A stretch of DNA of 64,000 bases. Origin: Methylocystis sp. MJC1 (GTDB lineage Bacteria > Pseudomonadota > Alphaproteobacteria > Rhizobiales > Beijerinckiaceae). The DNA lies in assembly GCF_026427715.1 (NCBI RefSeq), contig NZ_CP107558.1, positions 595,001 to 659,000 on the forward strand. The letters run 5' to 3'. Every line of letters starts with the position of its first letter. Positions within the stretch are counted from its first letter, which is position 1. Position numbers and translations under genes: made by a program. The notes under the pieces were generated by a model, which was given only the letters and a program-made list of their open reading frames with translations, was not told the DNA's origin and searched no databases. Of the stretch, positions 45,718-54,620 are shown one piece after another.

Positions 45718-46863
45718 ATGACCGACCGTATCCAAGAATTCCTCGCCGAGCGCCGCCGCGGCGGCCGCGACACGGGTCCCTGCCTCGTCGTCGATCTCGA
45801 TGTCGTGCGCGAGAACTATCTCGGCTTCGCCAAATCGCTGCCCGACACGCGCGTCTTCTACGCCGTGAAGGCCAATCCGGCGCCGGAAGTGCTCTCGCTG
45901 CTCGCGTCGCTGGGCTCCTGCTTCGACACGGCCTCGCTCGTCGAGATCGAGCAGGCGCTCGCCGCCGGCGCTACGCCTGATCGCATCTCCTTCGGCAATA
46001 CGATCAAGAAGGAGCGCGACATTGCGCGCGCCTTCGAGTTCGGCATCCGCCTCTTTGCGGTCGATTGCGTCGAGGAAGTCGAGAAGATCGCGCGCGCCGC
46101 GCCGGGCTCGAAAGTGTTCTGCCGCATCCTCTGCGACGGCTCGGGCGCCGAATGGCCGCTGTCGCGCAAATTCGGCTGCGTCCCGGAGATGGCGACGCGC
46201 GTGCTGGAACATGCGCATCGCCTGGGCCTGCAGGCCTATGGCGTCTCCTTCCATGTCGGCTCGCAGCAGACCGACCCGCGCAAGTGGGACGGCGCGCTGA
46301 AGTCGGCGGCCGACATTTTCCGTGATCTCGCTGAGCGCGGCATCAATATTCAGATGGTCAATCTCGGCGGCGGTTTCCCGACGAAATATCTGAAGAACGT
46401 GCCGGCGGTGAAACAGTATGGCAACGCCATCTTCCGCGCGTTGTCGAAGCATTTCGGCAACCGCATTCCGGAGACGATCATCGAGCCGGGCCGCGGCATG
46501 GTGGGCAACGCCGGGATCATCGAGGCGGAAATCGTGCTGATCTCGAAGAAGTCGGAAGCCGAGGGCGAGCTGCGCTGGGTCTACCTCGACATCGGTAAGT
46601 TCAACGGCCTCGCTGAGACGATCGACGAGATGATCCGCTACCCGATTCGCACGGAAGCGGACGGCGCGCCGACCGAGCCTTGCGTCATCGCGGGCCCGAG
46701 CTGCGATTCGGTGGACGTGCTCTATGAGAAGGCGCCCTATGCGCTGCCGATTTCGCTCGAGATCGGCACGAAGGTGCTGATCGAGGGAACGGGAGCCTAT
46801 ACGACCACCTATTCGGCAGTCGGCTTCAACGGCTTCCCGCCGCTCGAGACCTTCATCATCTGA
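45718..46863 (+). CDS. Type III PLP-dependent ornithine (or lysine/ornithine) decarboxylase
   Basis: 381 residues of the alanine-racemase-fold ODC family. PLP lysine Lys51 in FYAVKANPAPEVL, the GSCFDTASLVEIE stretch, GVSFHVGSQQTDP, LGGGFP and CVIAGPSCDSVDVLYEK with the catalytic Cys. It makes putrescine from ornithine, or cadaverine if lysine is accepted. AAGGGGA 6 bases before ATG 45718; an in-frame frame from 45517 belongs to the leader. Upstream speF-like leader suggests polyamine- or ornithine-sensitive control. Confidence 0.92.
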   Translation: MTDRIQEFLAERRRGGRDTGPCLVVDLDVVRENYLGFAKSLPDTRVFYAVKANPAPEVLSLLASLGSCFDTASLVEIEQALAAGATPDRISFGNTIKKERDIARAFEFGIRLFAVDCVEEVEKIARAAPGSKVFCRILCDGSGAEWPLSRKFGCVPEMATRVLEHAHRLGLQAYGVSFHVGSQQTDPRKWDGALKSAADIFRDLAERGINIQMVNLGGGFPTKYLKNVPAVKQYGNAIFRALSKHFGNRIPETIIEPGRGMVGNAGIIEAEIVLISKKSEAEGELRWVYLDIGKFNGLAETIDEMIRYPIRTEADGAPTEPCVIAGPSCDSVDVLYEKAPYALPISLEIGTKVLIEGTGAYTTTYSAVGFNGFPPLETFII

Positions 46864-46886
46864 GCGATTCGTCGCTCGACTCGCAA

Positions 46887-46966
46887 CGTCATGGCCGGGC
46901 TCATCCCGGCCATCCACGCCAGCGCGATCTCGCATCGCGTGGATGGATGCGCGCGTGGGCATGACG
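46887..46966. repeat. CGTCATGGCCGGGCT-type dispersed repeat
   Basis: Contains CGTCATGGCCGGGCTCATCCCGGCCATCCACG and a downstream ATGGATGCGCGCGTGGGCATGAC, ends inverted to each other. From memory this kind of element is scattered in Rhizobiales. It follows the decarboxylase stop by 24 bases and could act as its terminator. Confidence 0.75.
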
Positions 46967-47105
46967 CTCGAAAGAACATGATCCCATCCCGCAGACGCAT
47001 GCGTCTGCGGAGCGAGATCGAAATCCTAGTAAAACCAGTCCCGTACGGCGGGCGCGTCGCCACGCGCCAGGCGCGAGGGTCGCTTGTCCTCTGAGGGAGG
47101 AACAG

Positions 47106-47699
47106 ATGACCTTTAACCTTCACACCGACCTCTTCGCGCCCATCGCAGCCCCCGTGGCGCTGCCGAGCGCGTCCTTTGCGATTCGCGAAGAGACGGCGGC
47201 GGATGTCGGCGCGCGCGAAGCCCTGCTCGACGCCGCTTTCGGACCCGCGCGATTCCTCAAGACCTGCGAAAGGCTGCGCGAGGGGCATGTGCCCGCAGAG
47301 GGGCTGGCGCTTGTCGCCAGGGACGATGAGGGCGAGCTGCTCGCGACGATTCGCTTGTGGCCGGTCTTCGCCGGCGGACGCCGTCCGGCGCTGCTGCTCG
47401 GCCCGCTGGCGGTCGCCGAGCACGCCCGCTCGCTGGGGCTCGGCGGCGAGATGATGCGCGCGTCTCTGGATCGTGCGACGGCGCTCGGCCATAGCGCGGT
47501 GCTGCTTGTCGGCGACGAACCCTACTATCGTCGCTTCGGCTTCGAGCGCCGCTTCACCGAGGAGCTGACGCTACCGGGCCCGGTGGAGCGTGCGCGCTTT
47601 CTGGGGCTGGAACTAATCCCGGGCGCGCTCGAAGGCGCCAGGGGCCGCGTGAGCGCGGCGCCTGCCGAGGCGCCGCTGACGCTCCCGCGCGCGGCCTAG
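47106..47699 (+). CDS. GNAT-family N-acetyltransferase
   Basis: 197 residues: GNAT core with FAIREETAADVGAREALLDAAF, LLLGPLAVAEHARSLGLGGEMMRASL (acetyl-CoA pyrophosphate loop R/Q-x-x-G-x-G/A form) and LVGDEPYYRRFGFERR. The YYRRFGF end resembles YhbS-type members. Substrate unknown. GAGGGAGGAAC precedes the ATG. The stop overlaps the end of the convergent PAP2 gene by 4 bases. Confidence 0.88.
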   Translation: MTFNLHTDLFAPIAAPVALPSASFAIREETAADVGAREALLDAAFGPARFLKTCERLREGHVPAEGLALVARDDEGELLATIRLWPVFAGGRRPALLLGPLAVAEHARSLGLGGEMMRASLDRATALGHSAVLLVGDEPYYRRFGFERRFTEELTLPGPVERARFLGLELIPGALEGARGRVSAAPAEAPLTLPRAA

Positions 47700-48301
47700 A
47701 AAAGCGCGAGCGCGTAAGTCGACAGCGGGAAGGCGAGGCCGAGGCCGAGCGCTATGCCGGCGATGACGTCGCTCGGATAGTGATGCGCTGTCGCGATCCG
47801 CGACCAGGCCATGGAGATCACGAGGACCACCGCGGAAGCGCTCATCGCCGGCCACGCAAGGACGATCGGCGCCAGCACGCCGGTCAGCGTCATGGCGTGG
47901 CCACTCGGGAAGGAGTGCTCGTCCAGCGTCTTCAGCAGCGACGGCAGGCGCTGATCGACATGGAAGGGGCGCTTGCGGCAAAAGCGGCGCTTGATGATCG
48001 GATAGAGAATGTGCAGCAGCGCGGCGTTGGCGGCGGCGAGCAGCACGACATGCCAGCCCCGCCAGCCGAGCCCGAGGAAGACGATGGTGAGGAGGATCGG
48101 ATAGATCCAGCCATTGCCGAGCTTGCTCACGCCAATGGCGAGAAAGCGGATAGCCTTGGGCCGCGCCGAGCGGGAGAAGAGGTGAACGGCGGCAAGATCA
48201 GCGTCCAGAAGACGTTGCAGCCATTGGCCGGAGAGGCCGGTTTGCGGGAGGGATGACGCATCGCGCGTCAGCTTCGCCGCTAGATCCGTCGTAAACGCCA
48301 T
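47696..48301 (-). CDS. PAP2-superfamily phosphatase
   Basis: 201 residues with all three PAP2 motifs: C1 KRRFCRKRPF, C2 FPSGHAMT and C3 SRIATAHHYPSDVIAG. Six predicted membrane helices. Likely a lipid-phosphate phosphatase such as an undecaprenyl-pyrophosphate or phosphatidate phosphatase, acting at the outer face of the inner membrane. Confidence 0.9.
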   Translation of the reverse strand: MAFTTDLAAKLTRDASSLPQTGLSGQWLQRLLDADLAAVHLFSRSARPKAIRFLAIGVSKLGNGWIYPILLTIVFLGLGWRGWHVVLLAAANAALLHILYPIIKRRFCRKRPFHVDQRLPSLLKTLDEHSFPSGHAMTLTGVLAPIVLAWPAMSASAVVLVISMAWSRIATAHHYPSDVIAGIALGLGLAFPLSTYALALF

Positions 48302-48423
48302 GACGCAAGGCTAGGGATATTGCGCTGCGTTTTCGCGACGTTGCGACTGCGTTTGCGTGACGGTTGGATTGAGCTTGCATGACGGCGCTGTGATGGTTCA
48401 GTGACAGCGTGGCCGTATCACTC

Positions 48424-48504
48424 CGTCATTGCGAGGAGCAAAGCGACGAAGCAATCCAGGGCCGTGATGTGGCTCTGGAGTGCTTCGCTCCGCTCGCAAT
48501 GACG
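48424..48504. repeat. CGTCATTGCGAGGAG-type dispersed repeat
   Basis: CGTCATTGCGAGGAGCAAAGCGACGAAGCAATCCAG and its inverted complement GGAGTGCTTCGCTCCGCTCGCAATGACG form the two ends, with GGCCGTGATGTGGCTC between. From memory this is a common proteobacterial repeat. It ends just past the aminopeptidase stop, suiting a terminator use. Confidence 0.85.
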
Positions 48505-48514
48505 GTTTCTCCGC

Positions 48515-50329
48515 TCAAATCGCCTGCGTCGCCTCTCTCAGCCACCGGCGCGTCTTGGCGTCCAATAGCGGCGAGAGCGTCTTGCGCACATAAGCGTGAT
48601 AGGCGTTGAGCCAGGCGCTCTCTTCGACGTTCATCAACTTCGGCTCGATGCAGTTCAAATCGAAAGGCGCGAGCGTGATGCTCTCGAAGCCATACATTTC
48701 GCGCTCGGCGCCGGCGATCTCACGCTTTTCTACGATGATGAGATTTTCGAGCCTGATTCCATATTCGCCGGCGCGGTAATAGCCGGGCTCATTCGAGAGG
48801 ATCATGCCGGGCTGCAAGGGCGTCGCGCCCATCTTGGAAATGCGCTGCGGCCCCTCGTGCACGGAAAGATATGAGCCGACGCCATGGCCGACGCCATGAT
48901 CGAAATCGAGCCCCGCCTCCCACAAATAACGCCGCGCGAAAGCGTCGAGCTGCGCGCCCGTGACGCCTTTGGGAAACACCGCCCGCGCAATGGCGATATG
49001 GCCCTTGAGCACGCGGGTGAAATGATCCTTCAATTGCTTCGAGGCGCGGCCGACGACGACCGTGCGCGTTACATCCGTCGTGCCGTCGATATATTGCGCG
49101 CCGCTGTCGATGAGATAGACGCCCTTGCCGATCTTGAGATTGCTTTTCTCGGTCACGCGATAATGCGGGATCGCCGCATGCTCGCCGAAGGCGGAGATCG
49201 TCGGGAAGGAAATGTCGCGCAGATCGCCGCTCTCGCGGCGGAAGGTCTCCGCGGCTTCGGCCGCTGTGATTTCGGTGAGCGCGCCCTTGGGCGCCGCTTC
49301 GGCGAACCAGGCGAGGAAGCGCGTCAGCGCGGCGCCGTCGCGGATATGCGCTTCGCGCGCGCCGGCGAGCTCGGCTTTGTTCTTGATGGCCTTTGGCAGC
49401 GCCGCGGGGTCGTCGGTCACGCGTGGCTTGCCGCCGGCGGCGCGCAGCGTCTCGACGAGCTTCACGGGCGCAGTGGCGGCGTCGAACATCACCGTCTCGC
49501 CACACTTGCCGGCTTCCGTCAGATCGCTGATCAGCTCGGAGGGGGCGCGCAGCGCAAGGAATTTTTCCAGAGCGGCGCGCGTTTTCGCGTCGAGCTTGGC
49601 GTCGTCGACGTAAAGCGCCGGCGCGCCTTCCTTGGGCAGAAGCGCGAAAGCGAGGACAATTGGCGTATGCGCCACATCCGCGCCGCGTATGTTGAACGCC
49701 CAGCAGATGGCGTGCGGATCGGACATCAGCGCCGCGTCGGCGCCCTTGAGCGCCTCGCGCAGCTTCTTGATTTTGGAGGCGGCCGTTTCGCCCGCACAGC
49801 GCGCGGGATGGATGGCGACAGGCCCCACGGGCTCGCTCGGGCGATCGGCCCAAAGCGCGTCGATCGGATTGGCGTCGAGCGGGACGAGCGCGATCTTCTT
49901 GCCCTCGACCGCCTTGGCGAAGCGCTCGATCTGGCCGCTCGTATGCACCCAGGGATCATAGCCGATGCGGGCGCTCTCGCGCGCATGCTCCGCGAGCCAT
50001 TGCGAAGGCGCGGTCTCAGAGATGTCGACGGGCGTGATGATCTTGCCGTCGATCTCCTGGCGCACCTGGATCACATAGCGCCCATCGACGAAGATCGCCG
50101 CTTCCTGCGCGAGAACCACGGCGAATCCGGCGGAGCCGGTGAAGCCTGTCAGCCAGGCGAGGCGCTCGGCGCTTTTGGGCACATATTCGTTCTGATGCGC
50201 GTCGGCGCGCGGAACGAGGAAGCCGTCGAGGTTTTGGCGCGCGAGTTCCTCGCGCAGCGCGGCGATCCGCGTGGCGCTGTCATGCGAGGAGGAGGCGTCG
50301 GCGAAGGATTGGAATTTTGCTTCGAACAT
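48515..50329 (-). CDS. Xaa-Pro aminopeptidase (M24B)
   Basis: 604 residues, the three-domain aminopeptidase P. Two creatinase-like domains precede an M24 domain with metal-site motifs IDSGAQYIDGTTDVTRT (two Asp), HGVGHGVGSYLSVHEGP (His), ILSNEPGYY (Glu) and LENLIIVE (Glu). It removes an N-terminal residue before proline. The long form is typical of alphaproteobacteria. Confidence 0.94.
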   Translation of the reverse strand: MFEAKFQSFADASSSHDSATRIAALREELARQNLDGFLVPRADAHQNEYVPKSAERLAWLTGFTGSAGFAVVLAQEAAIFVDGRYVIQVRQEIDGKIITPVDISETAPSQWLAEHARESARIGYDPWVHTSGQIERFAKAVEGKKIALVPLDANPIDALWADRPSEPVGPVAIHPARCAGETAASKIKKLREALKGADAALMSDPHAICWAFNIRGADVAHTPIVLAFALLPKEGAPALYVDDAKLDAKTRAALEKFLALRAPSELISDLTEAGKCGETVMFDAATAPVKLVETLRAAGGKPRVTDDPAALPKAIKNKAELAGAREAHIRDGAALTRFLAWFAEAAPKGALTEITAAEAAETFRRESGDLRDISFPTISAFGEHAAIPHYRVTEKSNLKIGKGVYLIDSGAQYIDGTTDVTRTVVVGRASKQLKDHFTRVLKGHIAIARAVFPKGVTGAQLDAFARRYLWEAGLDFDHGVGHGVGSYLSVHEGPQRISKMGATPLQPGMILSNEPGYYRAGEYGIRLENLIIVEKREIAGAEREMYGFESITLAPFDLNCIEPKLMNVEESAWLNAYHAYVRKTLSPLLDAKTRRWLREATQAI

Positions 50330-50384
50330 GAAGCAAAGCTAGTTCGTGAAGGGATCATGAGCAATGGTTTGTCGTCGCCGCAAG

Positions 50385-50512
50385 CGCCCCCTCCCTGTCC
50401 CTCCCCCGCGATCCGCGGGAGAGGGGACGCTCGCGATTAGCATCGTCAATGAAGGCTGCAATCTGCTCCCGCTCCAGCGATAGCGGGGGAGGGCTGGGGA
50501 GGGGGCTATCGC
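50385..50512. repeat. GC-rich palindromic repeat related to the 452/1800 family
   Basis: CCCCCTCCCTGTCCCTCCCCCGCG with GCGGGAGAGGGGAC, then CTGCTCCCGCTCCAGCGATAGCGGGGGAGGGCTGGGGAGGGGG. The CTCCC/GGGAG stems and overall size fit the intercistronic elements at the left end of the window, though the order of modules is less clear. Lies between aminopeptidase P and a GNAT gene. Confidence 0.65.
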
Positions 50513-50997
50513 AACCGCAGCGCCATCAGCGCCTCGCCGAGATAATCGCCGTCGCCGAGCTTCGCCGCATGGGGCTCGACGCCATAGGTCTCGAAACCCC
50601 AGCGTTCGTAGAATCGCTTCGCTCGCGGGTTCTCATTGACGACTGTCAGCGTGACGATCTCCACCCGAGCGCGGGCCTGTTCGATCAGCGCTTCCATCAG
50701 CCTGTCGGCCGCGCCCGAGCCACGATGCGCCGCGCGCAGATACATGCCCCAGAGCAGCGCCTTGTGACCCAACTTCGCGCCCGAGAAAAAGGCCAGCCCT
50801 GCGGCGCCCGCAAGCGCGTCGCCGGCGAAGTAGCCGACGACGAAATCGCGCTCCAGCCGAGCCGCCTTCTCTGCAGCTCCGCCGCCCGCCTCGTCCTGCG
50901 GGGCATAGCGAAAGCAGCGCGGCTCGAGGCGGAAGGCCTCCAACCGCAGATGATGGAACGCCTCCGCATCCGCAGCGCGGAGGCGGCGGATCGTCAC
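50506..50997 (-). CDS. GNAT-family N-acetyltransferase
   Basis: 163 residues from GTG 50997. GNAT landmarks: VTIRRLRAADAEAFHHLRLEAF, LLWGMYLRAAHRGSGAADRLMEALIEQA and TLTVVNENPRAKRFYERWGFETYGVEPHA. The start overlaps the prmA stop (GTGA), so the pair is coupled. Ribosomal protein modification is possible given the partner, but substrate is unknown. Confidence 0.88.
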   Translation of the reverse strand: MTIRRLRAADAEAFHHLRLEAFRLEPRCFRYAPQDEAGGGAAEKAARLERDFVVGYFAGDALAGAAGLAFFSGAKLGHKALLWGMYLRAAHRGSGAADRLMEALIEQARARVEIVTLTVVNENPRAKRFYERWGFETYGVEPHAAKLGDGDYLGEALMALRLR

Positions 50998-51896
50998 CGC
51001 GCGCCGCCGCGTCTCAACACCAGCGTCGCCCAGCCGTCGATGTCGCCGCGTTCGGCGAGCGAAAAGCCCTGGGAGCGATAGGCCGAGAGAACGCCGGCCA
51101 CGTCGCGGGCGAGGAGGCCCGAGAGCACCAGCTCCGCCCCCGGCGCTGCGGCTGCGGCGATGGACGGCGCGAGCAGCCGCAAGGGCTTCGCCAAAATATT
51201 CGCGAGGATGAGGTCGTATTTTCCGACGATGGCTTCATGGCGCAGCCCCACGGCCACGACCGGCCGCACATAGGCGCCGGCGTTATTGGCCACCGCATTG
51301 GCGCGGGCCGTTTCGACCGCGACAGGGTCGATGTCGCCGCAGGCCACAGGCTGATGCAGGAGCTTGGCCGCCGCGATCGCCAGCACGCCCGTCCCGGTGC
51401 CGACGTCGAGCACGCGGCGGGGGCGGCGGCGTTTCAAAACGCGATCCAGCGCGCGGAGACACCCTAGCGTGGTGCCGTGGTGGCCGGTGCCGAAGGCGAG
51501 CGCCGCCTCGATCTCGACGCCGATGTCATTCGCTCGCACCCGCTCACGATCGTGCGAGCCATGCACCAGCACGCGGCCGGCGCGCACCGGCTCGAGCCCG
51601 GCGAGCGATTTCTGAACCCAGTCTTCCTTGGCGATCTCGGAGAATTCTGCGCGCGCGGCGGTCTCGGCGTCGGCCACCACCTCGATCAGCGCGCGGATTT
51701 CATCTTCGTCGGGCGCATCAGCGAAATAGACCTCGACCGTCCAGACTGGGCCGTCGTCGACCTCGAAGGCGCCGGCGGCTGTCTCGGTGGGGTCGAACGT
51801 CTCGACGATGATGTCCGCGACGGCGCGGGCGCGCCGCTCGTCCGTGGAGAGGCGCAGCACATGGCTGGCGCCGTTGGGGGGAAGGCCTTCGAGCAT
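50994..51896 (-). CDS. prmA: Ribosomal protein L11 methyltransferase
   Basis: 300 residues. SAM motif VLDVGTGTGVLAIAAAKLL and PrmA-specific AFGTGHHGTTLGCLRAL, DIDPVAVETARANA, DLILANILAKPL. It trimethylates L11. The N-terminal substrate-recognition domain is present. First of a two-gene unit with a GNAT gene. Confidence 0.95.
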   Translation of the reverse strand: MLEGLPPNGASHVLRLSTDERRARAVADIIVETFDPTETAAGAFEVDDGPVWTVEVYFADAPDEDEIRALIEVVADAETAARAEFSEIAKEDWVQKSLAGLEPVRAGRVLVHGSHDRERVRANDIGVEIEAALAFGTGHHGTTLGCLRALDRVLKRRRPRRVLDVGTGTGVLAIAAAKLLHQPVACGDIDPVAVETARANAVANNAGAYVRPVVAVGLRHEAIVGKYDLILANILAKPLRLLAPSIAAAAAPGAELVLSGLLARDVAGVLSAYRSQGFSLAERGDIDGWATLVLRRGGAR

Positions 51897-52022
51897 GAGG
51901 CGCGCTTAGCACGGCGAGCCGGGGCGCGTCACCTTTTGGAGGCGATATCGTCCTTCGTGGAATTCGCCTCGGCGCCAGGGGCATTGAGCCAGACTAACGC
52001 AAGCCCACTGTTTGCCTGCTGA

Positions 52023-52050
52023 CCCCGCGCGCCGTTAACGCGCCGCGGGG
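52023..52050. other. GC-rich hairpin in the prmA/GTPase divergent region
   Basis: CCCCGCG (52023-52029) pairs with CGCGGGG (52044-52050) and inner CGC/GCG pairs extend it around CGTTAAC. It lies about 125 bases upstream of both the rightward GTPase start and the leftward prmA start in the 51897-52173 gap. Confidence 0.4.
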
Positions 52051-52173
52051 CGCTTGCTGTCGCTAGAGGGGGCGCTCTGCGACTACCGCCACCGCGATGG
52101 CCCCCGCCGCGTTGCCGTCCTCCTTTCCCGCATCGCTCTCGCCCTGTATGGTCCCGCTCGTAAGGGAGCGGAA

Positions 52174-53163
52174 ATGACCGAAAAACTAACGGTTTGTCTC
52201 GTTGGGCCCAAGAAGGGCGGCAAGTCCTCGCTTCTGGCGTCGCTCGTCGATTGCGTCGCGCAGAGCGCCTTCGGCTATCCGCCCCGCTTGCGGCCGGCGC
52301 TGCAGCCGATCTCGCAGGCCGAGTTTGCCGCCGGGCCGGTCGACCTGCGTCGCGCCGATTTTTTCGCGGCCGAGAAGGGCGACTATGAGCGCCTTAAACA
52401 GGAATTCTCGGACGGCGGCGTCGCAACCGACACGCTGAACACCTACGAATATTATTTCCGCCTCTCGGTGAATGGCGAGGCGCCGCCCGAGGTCGTGACG
52501 CGCGGCCCCTGGTTGGTGGAGATCGTCGACTCGGCGGGCGAAATCGCCGCGCCGCCGGATGGCGCGGAGGTCGCCATTCTCAATGACGTGAAAGCCAAGC
52601 TCGCGCGTCAGATGCTGGAGGCCGATGCGCTGGTGATGGTGCTGCCGCTGGTGCGGCTCGAAGATTCAGCCTGGATGGGCGCGCTGGCGCGGCTCGTCGA
52701 CCGTCTCGCGCTCGCGCGTGAAAAGAAGCTCAAGCGCCTCGTCGTCGTCTTTTCGCAATATGAGCGGCTGTTCACGCGGCTCGGACCGAGCGCTTTCACC
52801 TATGCCTGTGATCCGGCCGTGGCGCTGCATGTCTTGCGCAAGTCGCTGCGCTCGGCGCAATGGCTCTCGCGGCTCAGGGCGCTGGAGGCCGTCGGCGTCT
52901 CGGTGCGCTACACGGTCTGCTCGGCTTACGGCTTCGCCAAACGCTTCCAGAACCCGAATATGGACCCGCATCAGCCCGGCGAGCGCCGCTTCCGCCGTCC
53001 CGGTCTCGAAGGCGCGCGCGTCCACAGCGAATATTGGCGGCCGTTTCTGACCGCCGAGCCCATTCTCTACGCCGCCCTCGGCCTCGACAGCGCCTTCACA
53101 TTCTCCCACATTCAAATCGACGCGCGGGAGGAGGAAATTCTGGCCGCCGCAATTCTCGCGTAA
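52174..53163 (+). CDS. P-loop GTPase, possibly of the DO-GTPase/TRAFAC conflict-associated type
   Basis: 329 residues. Walker A LVGPKKGGKSS (9-19), a long insertion with TYEYYFRLSVNG, then G3-like VEIVDSAGE with Asp119, and a switch-following helix KLARQMLEADALVMVLPL. The G4 position holds FSQYE (193-197) instead of NKxD, so guanine specificity is not obvious. Such divergent P-loop proteins appear in the GTPase-centred conflict systems described by Aravind and colleagues; assignment to that class is inferred. GGGAGCGGAA lies just before ATG 52174. The next gene resembles a GTPase-associated protein. Confidence 0.7.
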   Translation: MTEKLTVCLVGPKKGGKSSLLASLVDCVAQSAFGYPPRLRPALQPISQAEFAAGPVDLRRADFFAAEKGDYERLKQEFSDGGVATDTLNTYEYYFRLSVNGEAPPEVVTRGPWLVEIVDSAGEIAAPPDGAEVAILNDVKAKLARQMLEADALVMVLPLVRLEDSAWMGALARLVDRLALAREKKLKRLVVVFSQYERLFTRLGPSAFTYACDPAVALHVLRKSLRSAQWLSRLRALEAVGVSVRYTVCSAYGFAKRFQNPNMDPHQPGERRFRRPGLEGARVHSEYWRPFLTAEPILYAALGLDSAFTFSHIQIDAREEEILAAAILA

Positions 53164-53216
53164 TGATATTTTGCTATTTTTCGTAAAACGCAAAATGCGT
53201 TGCGAGGGCAAGGCTT

Positions 53217-53999
53217 ATGGCTAGGGGAGCGCCGTCTGGCGCCAGTGAGGCGGTCGTCACGTTTCATCGCCTGCATTACGGCAAGCTCGGCGAGGGCGAG
53301 GAGCGACGCATTCCCGCGTCCGAGGGCTATGCCGTCACGCGCCGTTCTGCGGGCCTCGATCGCGCCTGGGATCCGCATCTTTCGCCTTTGCGTCTGACGG
53401 GCCTGCGCCGATTCGAGCCGGACGCCATCGACATCGGAGCGCGCAGCGCCGGTTGCCTGGTGGCGCGGGCCGTTGGCGACAGCATGATTTTCATGCGCGC
53501 CCGCTTCCGGCCCGAGGATGGCGAGCGCGGCTCTGGGCGGCTGCATCAACAGGCGGCGATCCTGGTCGGCTCCTTCGAATCCTTTCGCGGGCATCCGGCT
53601 GGCTGCCTCTCCATCGCGGCGCATGATTTGCGGGCGTTGCCCGATCTCGCGAGCGAGGGCGCGGCCGTGCGGCTGAACGAGGCGCCGCTCCGCTGGCGGG
53701 TCTCGCGGCCAGATCCCGAAGGCGTGCGCCGCATTTTGGAGCGCGCGCCCTGGGCCTTTCCAATGCTCGAAACGCTGCTCGACGGCGCAGATAATTGCGC
53801 CGACGCCTGCCGCGACTTCGGCGCTCGCGACTTCCCCGATGAAGGCGCTTTCCTCGCCGCCGTGGGCTTCGTGCTGGAGCTCCTGCCGTCGGCCTATCCA
53901 CGCTGGCGCGACGTCAGCGTCGTTTCGGGCCTCGCCAATCCGTTGCCGGGCCTTTGCCTGCGTTATGTCCCGTCCCTGGGACGAGCGCAGGCGGCGTGA
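53217..53999 (+). CDS. GTPase-associated protein, GAP1-N-like, partner of the upstream GTPase
   Basis: 260 residues. The N-terminal TFHRLHYGKLGEGEERRIPASEGYAVTRRSAGLD (about 15-48) has the shape of GAP1-N domains (short Tyr-Gly strand, then a region ending S-x-G-L), which accompany P-loop GTPases in predicted conflict or membrane-linked systems. The rest is alpha/beta with LHQQAAILVGSFESFRGHPAGCLSIAAHDLRALPDL and a Cys-containing ADNCADACRDFGAR stretch. No nuclease motif is visible. It begins 53 bases after the GTPase stop, same strand. Domain call is from memory and tentative. Confidence 0.55.
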   Translation: MARGAPSGASEAVVTFHRLHYGKLGEGEERRIPASEGYAVTRRSAGLDRAWDPHLSPLRLTGLRRFEPDAIDIGARSAGCLVARAVGDSMIFMRARFRPEDGERGSGRLHQQAAILVGSFESFRGHPAGCLSIAAHDLRALPDLASEGAAVRLNEAPLRWRVSRPDPEGVRRILERAPWAFPMLETLLDGADNCADACRDFGARDFPDEGAFLAAVGFVLELLPSAYPRWRDVSVVSGLANPLPGLCLRYVPSLGRAQAA

Positions 54000-54095
54000 T
54001 CGCCCGGATCGGAGGGATGCGCCAAAGAAATGTCATGCAGGTGTAATTTTATCAGGCTAAGTATTTGTACCACCAACACTAAAGTCGGCTGCCAG

Positions 54096-54473
54096 ATGGT
54101 CCTTCACCTGCACCATGTTCCGGGACGACTGCGGGTCTGCCTCGCCAAGCTCATCGGCGACTCGCGCGCGATTATCCCCCTTCATTCGGCGTTGCTTGCC
54201 GTTCCCGGCGTGAGATCGGCTTCGATCAACGCCCACACCGGCAGCGTGACGGTGCTTTATCACCGAAACGACTTCGACCTGGAGGCGTTTTGGGGAACGT
54301 TGCGGCGGCAGGGTTGTCTCAGCGACCCGTCGACCGCCGAGCCCGCCGTTTCATCCAGGCGAGATTCCGTGGCGGCAGGCGCGGCCTCCGCTGTTGGCGA
54401 AGCGCTGGCCTCTGCGGTCGTCAAGCACCTTTTCGACCGTTCGGCGCTCTCGCTGGTCAAATTGCTGGTCTGA
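54096..54473 (+). CDS. HMA-like small protein, arginine-motif type
   Basis: 125 residues from ATG 54096. An HMA-like ferredoxin fold opens HHVPGRLRVCLAKL (7-20) and continues AVPGVRSASINAHTGSVTVLYH, the beta-alpha-beta pattern of heavy-metal domains without CxxC. A hydrophobic Ala-rich end (AAGAASAVGEALASAVVKHLF) may bind membrane. The PGRLRV start matches the N-terminus of the P2-type ATPase at 9650-12679. It begins a second HMA/DUF5132 cluster. No strong ribosome site is seen. Confidence 0.72.
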   Translation: MVLHLHHVPGRLRVCLAKLIGDSRAIIPLHSALLAVPGVRSASINAHTGSVTVLYHRNDFDLEAFWGTLRRQGCLSDPSTAEPAVSSRRDSVAAGAASAVGEALASAVVKHLFDRSALSLVKLLV

Positions 54474-54620
54474 TCGCGAGCAGCTCGATCCTTTGAGATA
54501 AATCGCTCGCCCGGGCGCCCGCGCGCCGCTCTTGAATGCGCGTTTGGCGCAACTATCGTTTCATCGACAGATCGCCTCGCCCGGAGAAGAAGGCGTCGGC
54601 GCCTATTCGGGAGACGCGCC

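Noticed and set aside
48884..50440. 518-residue plus-strand frame opposite aminopeptidase P
   Set aside because: Metal-site motifs of M24B are intact on the minus strand.
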